Shown: positions 47,901-59,975, counted from the first letter of the stretch. The stretch is DNA of 64,000 bases from Saposhnikovia divaricata (GCA_036435485.1 CM071599.1:206683178-206747177); one strand, 5' to 3'. Notes: generated by a model from the sequence alone, not told the origin. A program made the numbers and translations.

Positions 47901-48827
47901 TCCAAGGTTGAAATTTAACATCAAATCCTTGCAAGGGGTAGCATGGAATGATGCACCAGAATCCATGACCCATGATTCAACCGAACATTCAACACAACAA
48001 ATCAAAGCATCGTCATCCGCAACTTCTTCAACTACATTAGCTGAATTATCCTCTTTCTTCTTTCCTTTAGGAGCTGCGGGAGCCGTACACCAATTTCTGA
48101 AGTGACCTTTCTTCTGACAATTCCAACAAACAATCTCCTTGCGATCTTTGGACTGTCCTCTTTTCTGTGACTTTGATCTGCTACGCCCCTGATTCTGCCC
48201 CCTATCGGAATTTCTGCCTCTACTCTCAGTACTCAACAAGGAACCTGACGACTCTCCTGAGTTTCTCCTACGAATATCTTCTCCAAGAATTGCATTTCGA
48301 ACTCCATCAAAAGTCATCTTAACGATCCCAGATGAATTGAAAATAACATTGACAAATCCTGACCAACTGTCAGGTAACGAGGATACCAACAACAAGGCTT
48401 GTAATTCATCATCGAATTTAATATCCACTTATGTAAATCTTGATAGGACAGAGTTAAATTCGTTCACATGATCAGCAACACAATCACCATCATTCAATTT
48501 TGTGGCAAACAACAAGCGACACAAATATACCTTATTCGAAGTAGATGGCTTCTCATACATATTTGGTAACGCCTTGATCAATCCATGAGTTGTCATTTCC
48601 TTGACGATATTGTAAGCAACGTTCTTCGCCAAAGTCAATCTGGCAACACCCATAGCCCGCCTATCCAATAGATTCCATTCTTTCCCATCCATCTTTTCTG
48701 GCTTCTTCTCTTCCAGCGGTTCGTGTAGCTTTTTCAGATACAAATAATCTTCAATTTACATCTTCCAAAATACAAAATCTTTGCCATCAAATTTATCGAT
48801 CTTTATTCTCCCTTCTTTTACAATCGC
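44985..48827 (-). pseudogene. Copia gag-pol polyprotein
   Basis: The frame can be followed from about 48827 (KIDKFDGKDFVFWKM, then TAA for Gln) through gag, a CCHC knuckle (CWNCQKKGHFRNWC), protease (WVMDSGASFHATP), pre-integrase (LTLWHQRLGHMSEKD; CEPCVLGK), integrase core (SDNGGEY; QQNGVAERMNRTL region), RT (YKARLVVKGYQQKKGIDYTD; YVDDML) and RNase H (SDADLGGCLDTRKSTKGY; STTEAEYM) ending at 44985. At least five stops or shifts interrupt it (including 48426-48428 and around 46338-46340), and RT has 35-bp microduplications at 46021-46172. It is close to TNT1-type elements in domain order and motif spelling. Confidence 0.92.
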
Positions 48828-48848
48828 TCCCACTCGCTTGAAAACCTA

Positions 48849-48863
48849 GGCTCTTGACACCAG
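48849..48863 (-). promoter_or_regulatory. Copia primer binding site
   Basis: On the minus strand TGGTGTCAAGAGCC follows the LTR end ...CTCAACA by a few bases. It is an imperfect form of the tRNA-Met site; the direction fits the element. Confidence 0.7.
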
Positions 48864-48865
48864 TT

Positions 48866-49229
48866 GTTGAGTATACAACAACGAAAGCAAAACCCAAAGT
48901 GAATAAACAAGAACAAGAAAATAAATGACAATCACATAAGACAAAAATTTACGTGGTTCGGAAATTCCTACTCCACAAGTCGCACTAATTTTGTATTGAT
49001 CTCTCGCAATTGTGTTGTGTTAGGGTTTTACAATTACAAGAGAATATTTATAAGAGAAGAAACTGGGCCTATCTTAACATATGGGCCAAAGCTGAAAAAT
49101 ACCGTACTCAGGGGCCCTGAGCGAGAGGCTCATGGTCCTGAGCTCAAAAAGAGCTGCTGGCTGATTTGTTCGAGGGCCTTGAGCTTCCCCTCAGGGGCCT
49201 TGAACAACCTGGACTCCACAAACTTAACA
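48866..49229 (-). repeat. Copia 5' LTR
   Basis: Plus-strand ends TGTTGAGTATAC and AAACTTAACA, matching 44386-44750. Confidence 0.95.
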
Positions 49230-50743
49230 TCCAGTTGTGTAAATCCCCAAATCCATCTACCCTTTCTTTATTGTGTGGCTTTTCGAGTGGTGGAAAAGTG
49301 ATACCAGCACACATGTTACGAATAATTCGGCCTCTTCTTCGAACTTTTCGGCATTTGAGTAGGAATCCCTTATGTAACCCATAAAAACTGGACTTCCTGC
49401 TACATGGTAGTTGCTTGGCTTTAACATCGCCCATACAAACATGACAAGCCAACTTTCCATGGGTTGACCATCCACTAACCATACCCAACCCGGGAAAGTC
49501 AGTGATATTCTATAACAAAGCTGCCCGCATCATGAAATTAGTCTTCGTAGAAGTATCAAATGTGTGCACCCCAACTTGCCACAAATTAAATAGCTCATCA
49601 ATCAGAGGCCTAAGATAGACATTTAAATTCCTCCCAGGATCATTTGGACCAGGTACCAGTAGTGTCATGTACATATATGGTTCCTTCATGGACATGGTAT
49701 GTGGAAGGTTGTACACAAGTAGTACAACATGCCAAACTGAGTATATAGTAGAAGTGACATTGTTGTACGGGTGGAATCCATCAGTTGCAAGACCAAGTCT
49801 AACATTACGAATTTTTGCTGCAAAATCCGGATAGTTCTTGTCAAATTCCTTTCATTCTTCTCCATCTGCAAGATGACTAAGGACCCATTTAGTCACTATT
49901 CTGTTCTTGTGATACTTCATATGCTCGGCTGTGCGGGTAGACATGTACAAACGCTATAGACGAGGAGTGACTGGGAAATATCATAAGACCTTTCTCGGAA
50001 TGGTATCGCTCCATCCATTAGTTGCAACTTTGTATCGGCTCAACTCGCAGTACTTGCAATTTTCCAAATCTTTATCATCACCGTAGAACAACATGCAATC
50101 ATTCTCACATGCATGTATTTTCTCGTATCCCATGTTCAGCTTCTTGACTATCTTCTTCACAGCATAATAATTAAAGGGAGCTTATGCCCCTCGGGAAACA
50201 CATCTCCAAGTAAAAGGAGCAGCTGATCAAATGCCTTATCACTACATTTATTGTGATTCTTCCAATGTAGTAATTTCGTAACAAACTTCAGTTGCGTGTA
50301 CTTGGTATTGCCCGGATATATTGGTTCCCCGACATTTTTCATATTGTCTAAGAATTTAGATGCTTGCTCGTTCGGGGTCTCGTCGTTGCTAATTTCCTCT
50401 CCAAAATATTCCCCTCTAAAGGCATCCCTCAACATTTCATATTCATCATACACATCTTAACGATCATTCATTTCTTGAATTTCTTTTTCATGAAAACGCC
50501 ATATGGTGTAGCTCTCAAGAAAACCGGTAGCATATAAGTGAAACTCAACATCGGGAATGAGTTGAGAGAGTTGATTCCTACATGTATTACACGGACATCT
50601 AATCAAAAGTTCCAGATTATTCGGTTCCTTACTATTATTTTTTGCAATGTCAAGAAATAATTAACCCCTTCACTAAATTCTTTCGAAAAACCATAACCAC
50701 CAAGATTAGTTCGTTTAGAGATCAAACTAGTATCGTAAGACAT
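49230..50743 (-). pseudogene. Tnp2-like transposase, N-terminal half
   Basis: Start ATG at 50743 (MSYDTSLISKRTN) opens a transposase-associated N-domain (two stops near 50640 and 50459). The tnp2 region follows: MYDEYEMLRDAF, then in a shifted frame the stretch around 49750-49800 (RLGLATDGFHPYNN), YNLPHTMSMKEPYMYMTLLV, PGPNDPGRNLNVYL, NFMMRAALL, a stop, GWSTHGKLACHVCMGD (zinc-type Cys pair) and FGDLHNW. The copia element splits the gene directly after DLHNW. Plant Tnp2 cuts and joins transposon ends; this copy is broken. Confidence 0.85.
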
Positions 50744-51004
50744 CTACAAATATAAAAAAATATGCAAATCAGTTACACAAGTGCACACACATATATGTTG
50801 AACATGTAATGAACTTATAAATAAATCACATATATTTAAATGCAATAAATAAAGTAGAGGAGATTGAATCCTTACATTGATGATTGTTGTAATCGTTGTT
50901 GCTATGTCATGTTATGTAGTGGATGATATGAAGATGTGTTTTTGTTTAAAAGAAAAAGTGGGAGGAATGTAATGTTAGAGATTAGGCAGTAACTTTGAAA
51001 TTTA

Positions 51005-51722
51005 CACAGAAGAACTTACGACGTAAATTCCGTCGTAAGTTTTTTAAAAATATTAATTCGCACAGCTACTGTAAATGCAAGTAGGAGGCATTTATAGTGG
51101 TTGGTGAACTGGTGAACTAACTTACGACGGAATTTCCGTTGTAAGTTCATTTCTAAACGACGTCATTTTCTGCATTAAAAAAATTAATTCATTCTACAAT
51201 TAAATTTAATTCCAATAACCAAAATTACGATGGAAATTCTGTCGTAAGGTAACTGCTAAATAAATTTACGACAAATTTTCCGTCGTAAGTTAATTGTTAA
51301 ACTACGTCATTTTCTGCATAAAAAAATTAATTCATTTTACAATTAAATTTGATTCCAATAGCCGCTAAATGAGTTTACGATGAATTTTGCGTAGTAAATT
51401 AATTGCTAAACTACGTCGTCCATCCCTTAGAAAAAGTAATATATTTAACTAAATTAACGATGGAAATTCCGTCGGAAGTTCACTGTTAAACCAATTTACG
51501 ACGGAATTTTCGTCGTAAAGTAAAATTCAAAACGTCGCCGTTTTCCCGAGCTGGCTTAGTCAACTAAATTTTATTTATAAAATAATTAACTTGCGACGAA
51601 TTTGATTTTCGTCGTAAGTTTGGCGTGAATTTCCGACAGATTTGAGATTCCGTCGTAAGCTGGGCGGAAAAATTGCTTCCGTCGTAAGTTGGCCGTCATA
51701 ATTGGCCAAATTTCTTGTAGTG
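51005..51722. repeat. Right subterminal repeats of the large CACTA
   Basis: About twenty copies of a TTACGACGGAA / TTCCGTCGTAAGTT motif, often as inverted pairs, end at the TTTCTTGTAGTG terminus. Confidence 0.9.
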
Positions 51723-51964
51723 ACATTCAAATATGTTAGATTTTCTTAATATAAGATATAATTAAGTGTACTTGAATCATGGTATATAAATGTAATAAAA
51801 TGTTATGTATTCTAGTGGAATTTACAATTTAATGAGCCACATTTGTCCGAATGTACCTAACTTAAAATCTCTTTAATTGAAAGGTTTTTTCGTCCTCTTT
51901 CTTATTATGAAATGTTCACAGAATGACTTGTTCTATTTTCTTGATTTTTGGATGTTTTAATCTT
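51723..51964. other. Short AT-rich spacer between two CACTA elements
   Basis: Begins with the right copy of the ACA target duplication. It should continue the AT-rich flank interrupted at 33888. No gene is seen. Confidence 0.6.
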
Positions 51965-52639
51965 CACTACAAGAAAAACAAGATCATACAACACCATTCA
52001 CACAACAGTTAAACAAAACCTCGTTGTCCCAAAAAAACAAACAACGGTGAATTTGTTCTCCTCATAAAAATGTTGTCCGAGTGTTTTTATGAAAACTGTT
52101 ATAGCACTTACTTGAAACTATTGTCTAAGCGGTGTGCTGCGATAAAGTCAGACAACTGTTCTTAAATTGCACTCTTGTCTTACAGGCTTTAACACAACAC
52201 TCCAAAACTGTTGTTAATAAACTAACTTATAGTAGCGTGAGACAATGGTTTTGGTCTTTACGTTGTGTAATTCAGACAAGTGTTTATTATAACCATTGTC
52301 TGAATAAACTTAAACAACGGGTCTTACATACCGTTGTGAAAAGGAAAGCTAACAGATAATGGTTTTGTAAAACTGTTGTCGGAACTACCGAAAAATTTGA
52401 ATTGAATTGGGTGGGAAATAATGAAATATTTGGTGGAAAATAATGAAATAATTTGAACTGAATTTAGTGGGAAATAATGAAAATTTTTGAATTGGATTTG
52501 GTGGGAAATTATAAAATATTCAAACAACGGTTTTTTGATAAAAAAAATGTTGTGTGATAGTGAAGCACAACAATGGTTTTTTTATAAAAACTGTTGTGTA
52601 ATGTTTTACACTTTTAAATCGTTAAACAACAGTTTGCAT

Positions 52640-54220
52640 ATTTTTTCGATGATCCAACCATACGGATGATAATATCTAATGATTTTAGTGATGTGTCCAA
52701 AAATCTAAAAAATTTCAAATTAATCTTTTACGATTTTATAACATAAACATCCCAAAAGTACTACTGATCACTATAACTAGTCTCGTCCCGATTGAACATA
52801 ATCTATTTTTTAAAATCTTTTTCTATGTTCCAACCGTACGGATGATGTTATATATTGAATATATTGATGTGCAAAAAAAATTAAAAAAATTTAAAATTAT
52901 TCTCATATGAGTTTATAATATAAATACTCCAAAAGTACTACTCCTTCTAACTAGTCTCGTCCCGATTGAACGTACTCTATTTTTTTAAAATCTTTTTTCG
53001 ATGATCCAACCGTACGGATGATATTATATATTGAATATAGTGATGTGAAAAAAAATTAGAAAATATCAAAGTATTCTTGTTTGATATTTTAATGGTCAAC
53101 TATCAAAAGTACTATTTGGTCAAACTAGTCTAATTTTGGAATAACTCCGTATTAAATTCTTTTTTCGACGATCTAACCGTACGGATGATAATCTATATTG
53201 AATATATTGATGTGAAAAAAAATTAAAATATTTAAAATTATTCTCATATGAGTTTATAATATAAATACTCCAAAAGTACTACTCCTTCTAACTAGTCTCG
53301 TCCCGATTGAACGTACTCTATTTTTTAAAATCCTTTTTCGACGATCCAACCGTACAGATGATATTATATATTGAATATAGTGATGTGAAAAAAAAAATTA
53401 GAAAATATCAAATTTTTCTTGTTTGATATTTTAATGGTCAACTATCAAAAGTATAATTTGGTCAAACTAGTCTGATTTTGGAATAACTCCGTATTAAATT
53501 CTTTTTTCGACGATCCAACCGTATGGATGATATTCTATATTGAATATATTGATGTGAAAAAATAATTAAAATATTTAAAATTATTCTTGTATGAGTTTAT
53601 AATAAAAACTCACCAAAAGTTCTACTTCTTCTAACTAGTCTTATCCCGATTGAACGTAATCTATTTTTTTAAAATCTTTTTAATTTGGATGATCCAACCG
53701 TACTTATGATGTTATATATTGAATATATTGATGTGCAAAAAAAAATTAAAATATTTAAAATTATTCTCGTATGAGTTTATAATATAGATACTCCAAAAGT
53801 ACTACTCTTTCTAACTAGTCTCGTCCCGATTGAACGTACTCCATTTTTTTAAATCTTTTTTCGATGATCCAACCGTACGGATGATATTATATATTAAATA
53901 TAGTGATGTGAAAAAAAAAAATTAGAAAAAATCAAATTATTCTTGTATGATATTTTAATGGTCAACTATCAAAAGTACTATTTGGTCAAACTAGTCTAAC
54001 TTTGGAATAACTCCATATTAAATTCATTTTTCGACGATCCAACCATACGGATGATAATCTATATTGAATATATTGATGTGCAAAAAAAATTAAAATATTT
54101 AAAATTATTCTTGTATGAGTTTATAACATAGACTCACCAAAAGTACTACTTCTTCTAACTAGTGTCGTTCCGATTGAACGTAATCTATTTTTAAAAAAAA
54201 TCGACAAAAAAACCATATGA
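52640..54220. repeat. ~172-bp tandem repeat, about nine units
   Basis: GATCCAACCGTACGGATGAT-like marks recur near 52650, 52822, 52998, 53168, 53340, 53508, 53688, 53860 and 54032. Units also share CTAACTAGTCTCGTCCCGAT and GATGTGAAAAAAAATTA words. Two alternating subtypes are visible (one with TATGAGTTTATAATATAAA, one with TTTAATGGTCAACTATCAAA), suggesting a two-unit higher-order pattern. Confidence 0.9.
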
Positions 54221-54429
54221 ATAATAATATATATTGATTTTGTTAACCCAGCTCAGTCGTCCTCTCTTTTCCATCCCCCTCTCATTTTACTAACCCAGCT
54301 CGTCAATTCTCTAGTTTCAACCTCTTAGCCTTTTCTCTATTTTCATTCAATTTTGTTATATAATTCTTCTCCTTCTTGTATTAAACCCCTCAATTAATTA
54401 CTTATATAATCAATTGCCTCAAACACCAC

Positions 54430-54640
54430 ACCCGTCAATTGAGGAGAGGGATGTGAAGATTAGGGATTTACAGAGTTTGGTTGATGATTTAGTGGAGGTG
54501 TTAGAAAGGTAGAATAAGGAGAGAGCGGAGTTGGAGATTGTCAAAAATGAGTTGGAAGCGATTATGAAGAAATAGGAGAGGAAGGTTAAGGTGATGGAGG
54601 GTAAGACGGGGTTTGTGGTCTATCTATCCTTCTCTCCCTT
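54430..54640 (+). pseudogene. Captured coiled-coil gene fragment
   Basis: One frame reads EERDVKIRDLQSLVDDLVEV, stop, then NKERAELEIVKNELEAIMKK, stop, and KVKVMEGKTG. Heptad-like Leu/Ile spacing with many Glu/Lys suggests a coiled coil. Two TAG codons break it. Donor gene not recognised. Confidence 0.4.
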
Positions 54641-54657
54641 AATCTCTCTCTCTCCCT

Positions 54658-55013
54658 TGTAATGGAGCCATGTTAATTTATTTCTTTATTTATAAATAAT
54701 TCAGTGAGGTGAACTATTAGGTCTGTTTTGTTTGTTTGGGCTTAACACTAGTGGACCAGCCCACTTCTTATTACAAGGTAACAGGCCCGAGGCCCAAATA
54801 GAGGACGTAACTGATTACTTAGTACGGAGGGAGTGAGGAGGAAAGGGTGTGGAATGATTTGTGTAATTTCTGTTATTTCAATTTCACTCTCGTCTATGTA
54901 ATTAGGGTTTCATTTTATCAATTACCTCTATTAATTCCAGTTCAGTTATCCTTTATTGCTTGTCTTTACATTTCCTTTATTCAAGTTATTGTTGGGTTGA
55001 GTATTCGGTTACA
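54658..55013 (+). repeat. 5' LTR of Reina/Galadriel-like gypsy
   Basis: A 356-bp LTR from TGTAATGG to GGTTACA with short inverted ends; the small size suits Reina-type elements. The primer site follows at once. Confidence 0.75.
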
Positions 55014-55015
55014 AG

Positions 55016-55027
55016 TGGTATCAGAGC
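55016..55027 (+). promoter_or_regulatory. Primer binding site of the gypsy element
   Basis: TGGTATCAGAGC, complementary to initiator tRNA-Met, two bases after the LTR end. Confidence 0.9.
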
Positions 55028-55054
55028 GGTAGGTTCTCGGAACGCCACCGCTGG

Positions 55055-56407
55055 ATGGTTAAGATGGCAGAGGGTACTCGAATGAAGACGATGGATGAGA
55101 GATTGGGAGCGCACGACGCGAAATTAGAAGAGATGAATGAGGGATTGACGAAAACAAGAGATGAATTGAATAATAAGATCGATGGGCTTGAGAGTAGTAT
55201 TGCGGAGTTGGAGCAAATGTTTATGGGACTACAAAACTCGAAGAAGAACGAAGAGGAGGTGGTGATACAGATCGAAGAAGAGACGGGAGTCACCATGAAT
55301 AGCCCAGTCGTATAGAGGGTGGATCCGCCAACCCAGGAATCAGGTAACCCTAACCCCAATTTCCCAATTAATATTACCAGTATACCCAAACACCAAGTTT
55401 CAATTAGTTCTCACAGTCCACGAATTCCTGCTACCCAAAACTTCACCACTTACACTTTATCCTTGTCTACCAGTCAGCAAGGTTTTCAACCTATTAATCC
55501 ACCTGTTAACTCCTATCCCAACCACACAGCGTCCCATTCTCAGCCTATGTACTCAAACTCGATGACCCCTAACCCTATGGGAGGACAGAACTACCAGATC
55601 TATGCTCCTCCCACAAACCAATACACTTACTCGACTCACACTTCCCCACTTACACACCCAGGTCATGTTCCACCCTTAAGTCCTACAAATGGAGCACGGT
55701 ATGAATCACCACACTTTAATCCAATACCTAAAATCGAATTTCCCAAGTTTAATGGAGTAGATCCCAAGAGTTGGGTGTTGAAGGCTGAACAATATTTCGA
55801 GTTTATCCCTATGGAAGATAGTAAGAGAATTAAGCTGGCGGGGTTGCATTTTGAAGGGAAGGCAAGCGTATGGTTCAGATATTATCAGGTGGGAAGAATC
55901 GTAAATAATTGGAAGAGTTTCCAAGCAGATTTGATATTGAAATTTGAATCGTTGGAGAATATGGATGTGCAAGATCAGTTTAACAAACTAAAAAAATCTG
56001 GAACCGTGGCTGATTATGAGGATCGTTTCGAGGAGTTGAGGGCTTTGGTGCTATCCAAGAATAGAGGGTTTAACGAGGAATACTTCATATCAAGCTTCAT
56101 AAGTGGTCTGAAGGATCACATAAAAGGGACTGTCAAAATGTTCAAACCACAGAGTTTGTATGATGTTGTGCTACTTGCTAAACAAGAGGAGAGTAAAAAC
56201 AATAGGGCCACGGGTAGTGGTGGTTTGAAAACAGGGTATTCCAAGGGGTTCTCTACGGGTTCTTTAGACACCAAGCCATTTACTACGACCACAGCTGCTA
56301 TTAAACCTTTGTATCAGGGAGATAACAAGAGGATCAGATCCACTCTTAGTAGTAAGGAGTTGCTGGAGAGAATTATAATCCAAGGGGCAGTGCTTTCACT
56401 GCGATGA
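55055..56407 (+). pseudogene. Gypsy gag (Reina/Galadriel-like)
   Basis: Frame from 55055 (or ATG 55064) with a heptad-rich N-terminal helix (KLEEMNEGLTKTRDELNNKI) is broken by TAG 55313-55315 and continues in the same frame. A Pro/Ser/Asn/Tyr-rich linker leads to the gag domain (KIEFPKFNGVDPKSWVLKAE; FEGKASVWFRYY; FEELRALVLS). An extra G in the GGGG run at 56383-56386 shifts the frame just before the zinc knuckle CFHCDELYHPGKDC, which is readable in the pol frame. Confidence 0.85.
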
Positions 56408-58302
56408 ATTATATCATCCAGGGAAGGATTGTAAGACAAAGTTGTATATGATGCTTGGGGAAGTGGAGGAGACAGGTAGTGAAGAAGGTAATGAAGTGGA
56501 TCAGGTGCTTACTGAAATGGAGGCCTTGTTGAAGGAAGAATGTATACCAGGGGAGATTTCTATTAATGCTGTAGCGGGAAATCAGTCATTGAGCACCATA
56601 CGTATGAAAGGGAGGGTAAAGAACAGGTTGGTGAATATTCTCATTGATAGTGGGTCAACCCACAGCTTTATCGATCAGTTATTAATGCGACAATTGAAGC
56701 TTACTGCAGAGATAATCCCTCCTCTGTCGGTTACAGTGGCAGATGGTAACACCAAGTTAATTGATACGGCCTGCAAGGCATTGAAGTACTCAATACAGGG
56801 GCATGAATTCACTACTGATTTGAGATTATATCCATTGGGGGGTTCTGACATCATCCTTGGGGTCGATTGGTTAAAACATGTGAACCCGGTTACATTTGAC
56901 TTCAAGAAGTACAAAATCAGCATTATTAAGGATGGAAGGCAGGTGGAACTGCAAGGGCACATTCCTACGGGAGGTTTGCAATCTATCAGTAGCAAGCAGC
57001 TTCATAAGCTGTTTAAAAACAAAACCTCTACTCCCCAGGGGTACATTTGCCTAATGTCAGGGGTGGCAGATAGTAAGGAAGGGGATTCAGGTAATTTAAT
57101 GGCTACTCTACTCCAACCACTAGTCGAAGAGTACAGGGATGTTTTCGAAGAGCCCAAAGGGTTGCCTCCTGTGCGTAAGCACGATCACCATATTCCCCTG
57201 CTTGAAGGCACACAAGCCATTAATCAACGGAGCTATAAGGTCCCTTATGTGCAAAAGGCTGAGATTGAGCGACAGGTGAAAGAGATGTTGCAATCTGGAA
57301 TTATAAGAGAAAGCACCAGTCCATTCGCATCCCCTGTGATTTTGGTCAAAAAGAAAGATGGTACGTGGCGTATGTGCGTGGATTACCGAAAGTTAAATGA
57401 GGCTACTATAAAAATAAGTACCCCATACCGATAATAGATGAGTTACTTGACGAATTAAAGGGTGCATCTTGGTTCACGAAGCTGGATTTACGTTCAGGTT
57501 ACCATCAAATTAGAGTGGCAGATGCTAACATTTTTAAAACAGCATTTCGTACGCACCAGGGGCTATACGAATTTAAAGTCATGCCCTTCGGGCTGACCAA
57601 CGCACCAGCTACCTTCCAAGGCTTAATGAACTCGGTATTCTAGGAAGAATTAAGACAGAGTGTACTGGTCTTCTTCGACGACATACTGGTGTACAGTACT
57701 AGCTTGGAAGAACACATTAAACATCTGCGAAAGGTTTTATCGAAGATGAGAGAACACCAACTATATGCCAAGAGAAGTAAATGTACGTTTGGACAGCAAC
57801 AGCTCGAGTACTTGGGTCATATAATCTCGAGTGAAGGAGTATCAACAGATCCTTCAAAAATTGAGGTTATGAAGGAGTGGCCTACTCCTAAAAATATCAA
57901 ACAACTTCGTTGCTTCTTGGGATTAACTGGTTATTACCGTAAGTTCGTCAAAGATTACGGTGTGATTAGCCGACCACTGACCAGATTATTGAAGAAAGGG
58001 GCTTACTGCTGGGACTCGGAGGCTGAACAGGCGTTTCAAAAACTCAAGTTGGCCATGACAACTACTACGGTACTGATCTTGCCAGATTATACTCAACCTT
58101 TTACCGTCGAGACGGATGCTAGTGATGTGGGATTAGGGGTAGTCCTTATGCAGCAAGGGCGTCCCATTGCTTTTCTTAGCAAGGCCTTATCCCCTAGGCA
58201 CCAGGCATACTCGACTTACGAAAAAGAGTTGCTAGCGTTGGTCATGGCTACAACTAAGTGGCATCATTACTTACAAGGACATCACTTCATAATCACTTCA
58301 TA
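56408..58302 (+). pseudogene. Gypsy protease, RT and partial RNase H (Reina/Galadriel-like)
   Basis: Protease is seen as LIDSGSTHSFID (near 56644) and DIILGVDWL. RT begins with RQVKEMLQSGIIRESTSPFA and MCVDYRKLNEA. A one-A loss near 57413 shifts the frame, and the next frame carries LDLRSGYHQIRV, MPFGLTNAPATFQ, TAG at 57641-57643, and VFFDDILVYS. It continues to RNase H motifs (VETDASDVGLGVVLMQQ; YSTYEKELLALV) and stops at GHHFII, where EPRV sequence takes over after an 11-bp direct repeat. Integrase and 3' LTR are missing. Confidence 0.9.
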
Positions 58303-58305
58303 AAG

Positions 58306-59975
58306 AATATTAACCATAGAATAATATTAGGAACACCTTTCCTTCATAATATTATGCCCCTCAACAATGTTGATCAAAGTGGGATTTAATAGAAGGAAAA
58401 AGTATAAAATTTGAATTTGTTACTGACCCCCAAACTCGTATACTTAATGAATTTAGAAATCGTCTTCTTAGTAAAGAAAACTAATTATGTTTTCTTAAAG
58501 AAGAAATAAAAGTTTTGAGCATCAATGAACAGCTCAAGAATCCCGATATTAGAAATCAAATAAAGATCATTGGAAAACATTTCAATGATGAGGTTTGTAA
58601 TGACCTTCCTAATGCTTTATGGAATAGAAAGAAACATGTTGTTTCTCTTCCATATATAGATGGTTTTAATGAAAACCAAATTCCTACTAAAGCGAGACCA
58701 GCCCAAATGAACAAAGAATACTTAGAATTATGTAAACAGGAGATAAATTCTCTTTTAGAAAAAGGCTTAATCTGAAAGTATAAATCCCCTTGGAGTTGTA
58801 CAGCATTTTATGTTAATAATGCTGCAGAAAAGGAAAGAGGCGTCCCTAGGTTAGTAATTAAGTATAAACCTCTTAATAAAGTGTTAAAATAGATTAGATA
58901 TCCAATCCCCAATAAAAAGGATTTGTTAGACAGATTAAGCGATGCTTTAATCTTTTCTAAATTCGATATGAAATCAGGTTATTGGCAGATACAGATTAAT
59001 GAATCAGATAGATATAAAACTACCTTTACCATTCCTTTTGGTCATTATGAATGGAATGTCCTTCCTTTTGGTCAGAAAAATGCCCCTTCTGAATTTCAAA
59101 ATATTATGAATGATATATTCAATCCCTATACTAAGTTCATAATTGTTTATAAAGATGATGTTTTAGTATTTTCTAAAACAATAGACCAACATATCAAACA
59201 CTTAAAAATATTTAAGAATTTGATAAAACATAATGGGTTAGTCATATCTGCTCCTAAAATGAAATTATTTCAAACTCAAGTCAGATTTTTAGGCCATATG
59301 ATTAATCAAGGAAAAATTATTCCTATAGATAGAAGTATAGAATTTACTTCTAAATTTCCTGATACAATAACTGACAAAAAGCAGTTACAAAGATTTTTAG
59401 GAAGTCTGAATTATATTTCAGATTACTATGCTAATTTAGCCCAAGATACAGCAATACTGTATGCTAGACTCAGGAAAAAACCTGAACCTTGGACAGAGAA
59501 ACATTCTCAAGCAGTTCAAAAGATCAAAACTAAGGTAAAATGTTTACCTTGCTTATCTTTGGCTAATCCGAAATATTTCAAAATTATTGAAATAGATGCC
59601 TCTAATATAGGCTATGGAGGAATACTAAAACAAGTAATTCCTGAAACTTCAAAAGAAGTCCTGGTACGATTTACATCAGGAAAATGGAATCCTACTCAGT
59701 CGAAATACTCGATTATTAAGAAAGAAATGTTTTCTATTATTAAATGCATCACTAAATTTCAGAGTGATTTATTAAATCAGAAATTTCTGTTAAGAATTGA
59801 TTGTAGCTCAGCTAAATAAATTATTGAAAAAGATGTAAAAAATCTTGTAGCAAAACAAATTTTTTTAGGATGGCAAGCTCAGCTTTCAGCCTTTGAATTT
59901 GATATTCAATACATAAAAGGAGAAAATAATTCTCTTGCTGATTATTTAACCCGTGAAATTTTACAGGGTGAATAA
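58306..59975 (+). pseudogene. EPRV copy C: protease end, RT and RNase H
   Basis: The protease tail shows RIILGTPFL. A one-base shift near 58378 leads into the RT frame, which has stops at 58482-58484, 58773-58775, 58890-58892 and 59817-59819. RT motifs are IRYPIPNKKDLLDRL, FDMKSGYWQIQI, PFGHYEWNVLPFG and KNAPSEFQNIMN. The catalytic box reads YKDD (59148-59159), where YIDD is usual. RNase H starts IIEIDASNIGYGG and ends DYLTREILQGE at TAA 59973-59975, overlapping the ORF2 ATG. Not functional. Confidence 0.9.

Larger units (their letters stand above)
44386..49229 (-). mobile_element. Complete Ty1/copia element nested in Tnp2 (TSD TCCAG)
   Basis: The 4,844-bp element has two LTRs of 365 and 364 bp and TCCAG on both sides (44381-44385; 49230-49234). 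Its order on the minus strand is 5' LTR, primer site, gag, protease, integrase, RT, RNase H, polypurine tract, 3' LTR. By hand the LTRs differ at about 26 sites (~93% identity), so it is not recent. TNT1/Tork-like by domain sequence. Confidence 0.95.
33889..51722. mobile_element. 17.8-kb autonomous-type CACTA (En/Spm) element (TSD ACA)
   Basis: The ends are CACTACAAGAAAAATGGCC and GGCCAAATTTCTTGTAGTG, a good inverted repeat, and ACA lies on both sides (33886-33888; 51723-51725). Both ends carry CTTACGACGGAA / CCGTCGTAAGTT subterminal repeats. Two minus-strand genes are present, Transposase_24-like and Tnp2-like, as in plant En/Spm elements. Two retroelement insertions account for ~6.4 kb. Confidence 0.92.
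51965..54657. mobile_element. CACTA element, left part, with satellite-like array
   Basis: Starts CACTACAAGAAAAACAAG at 51965, with ACAACNGTT-type subterminal repeats to ~52640 like those of the 8.1-kb CACTA. Then comes a ~172-bp tandem array and a gene-like segment. No right end is seen before the gypsy LTR at 54658. Confidence 0.7.
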
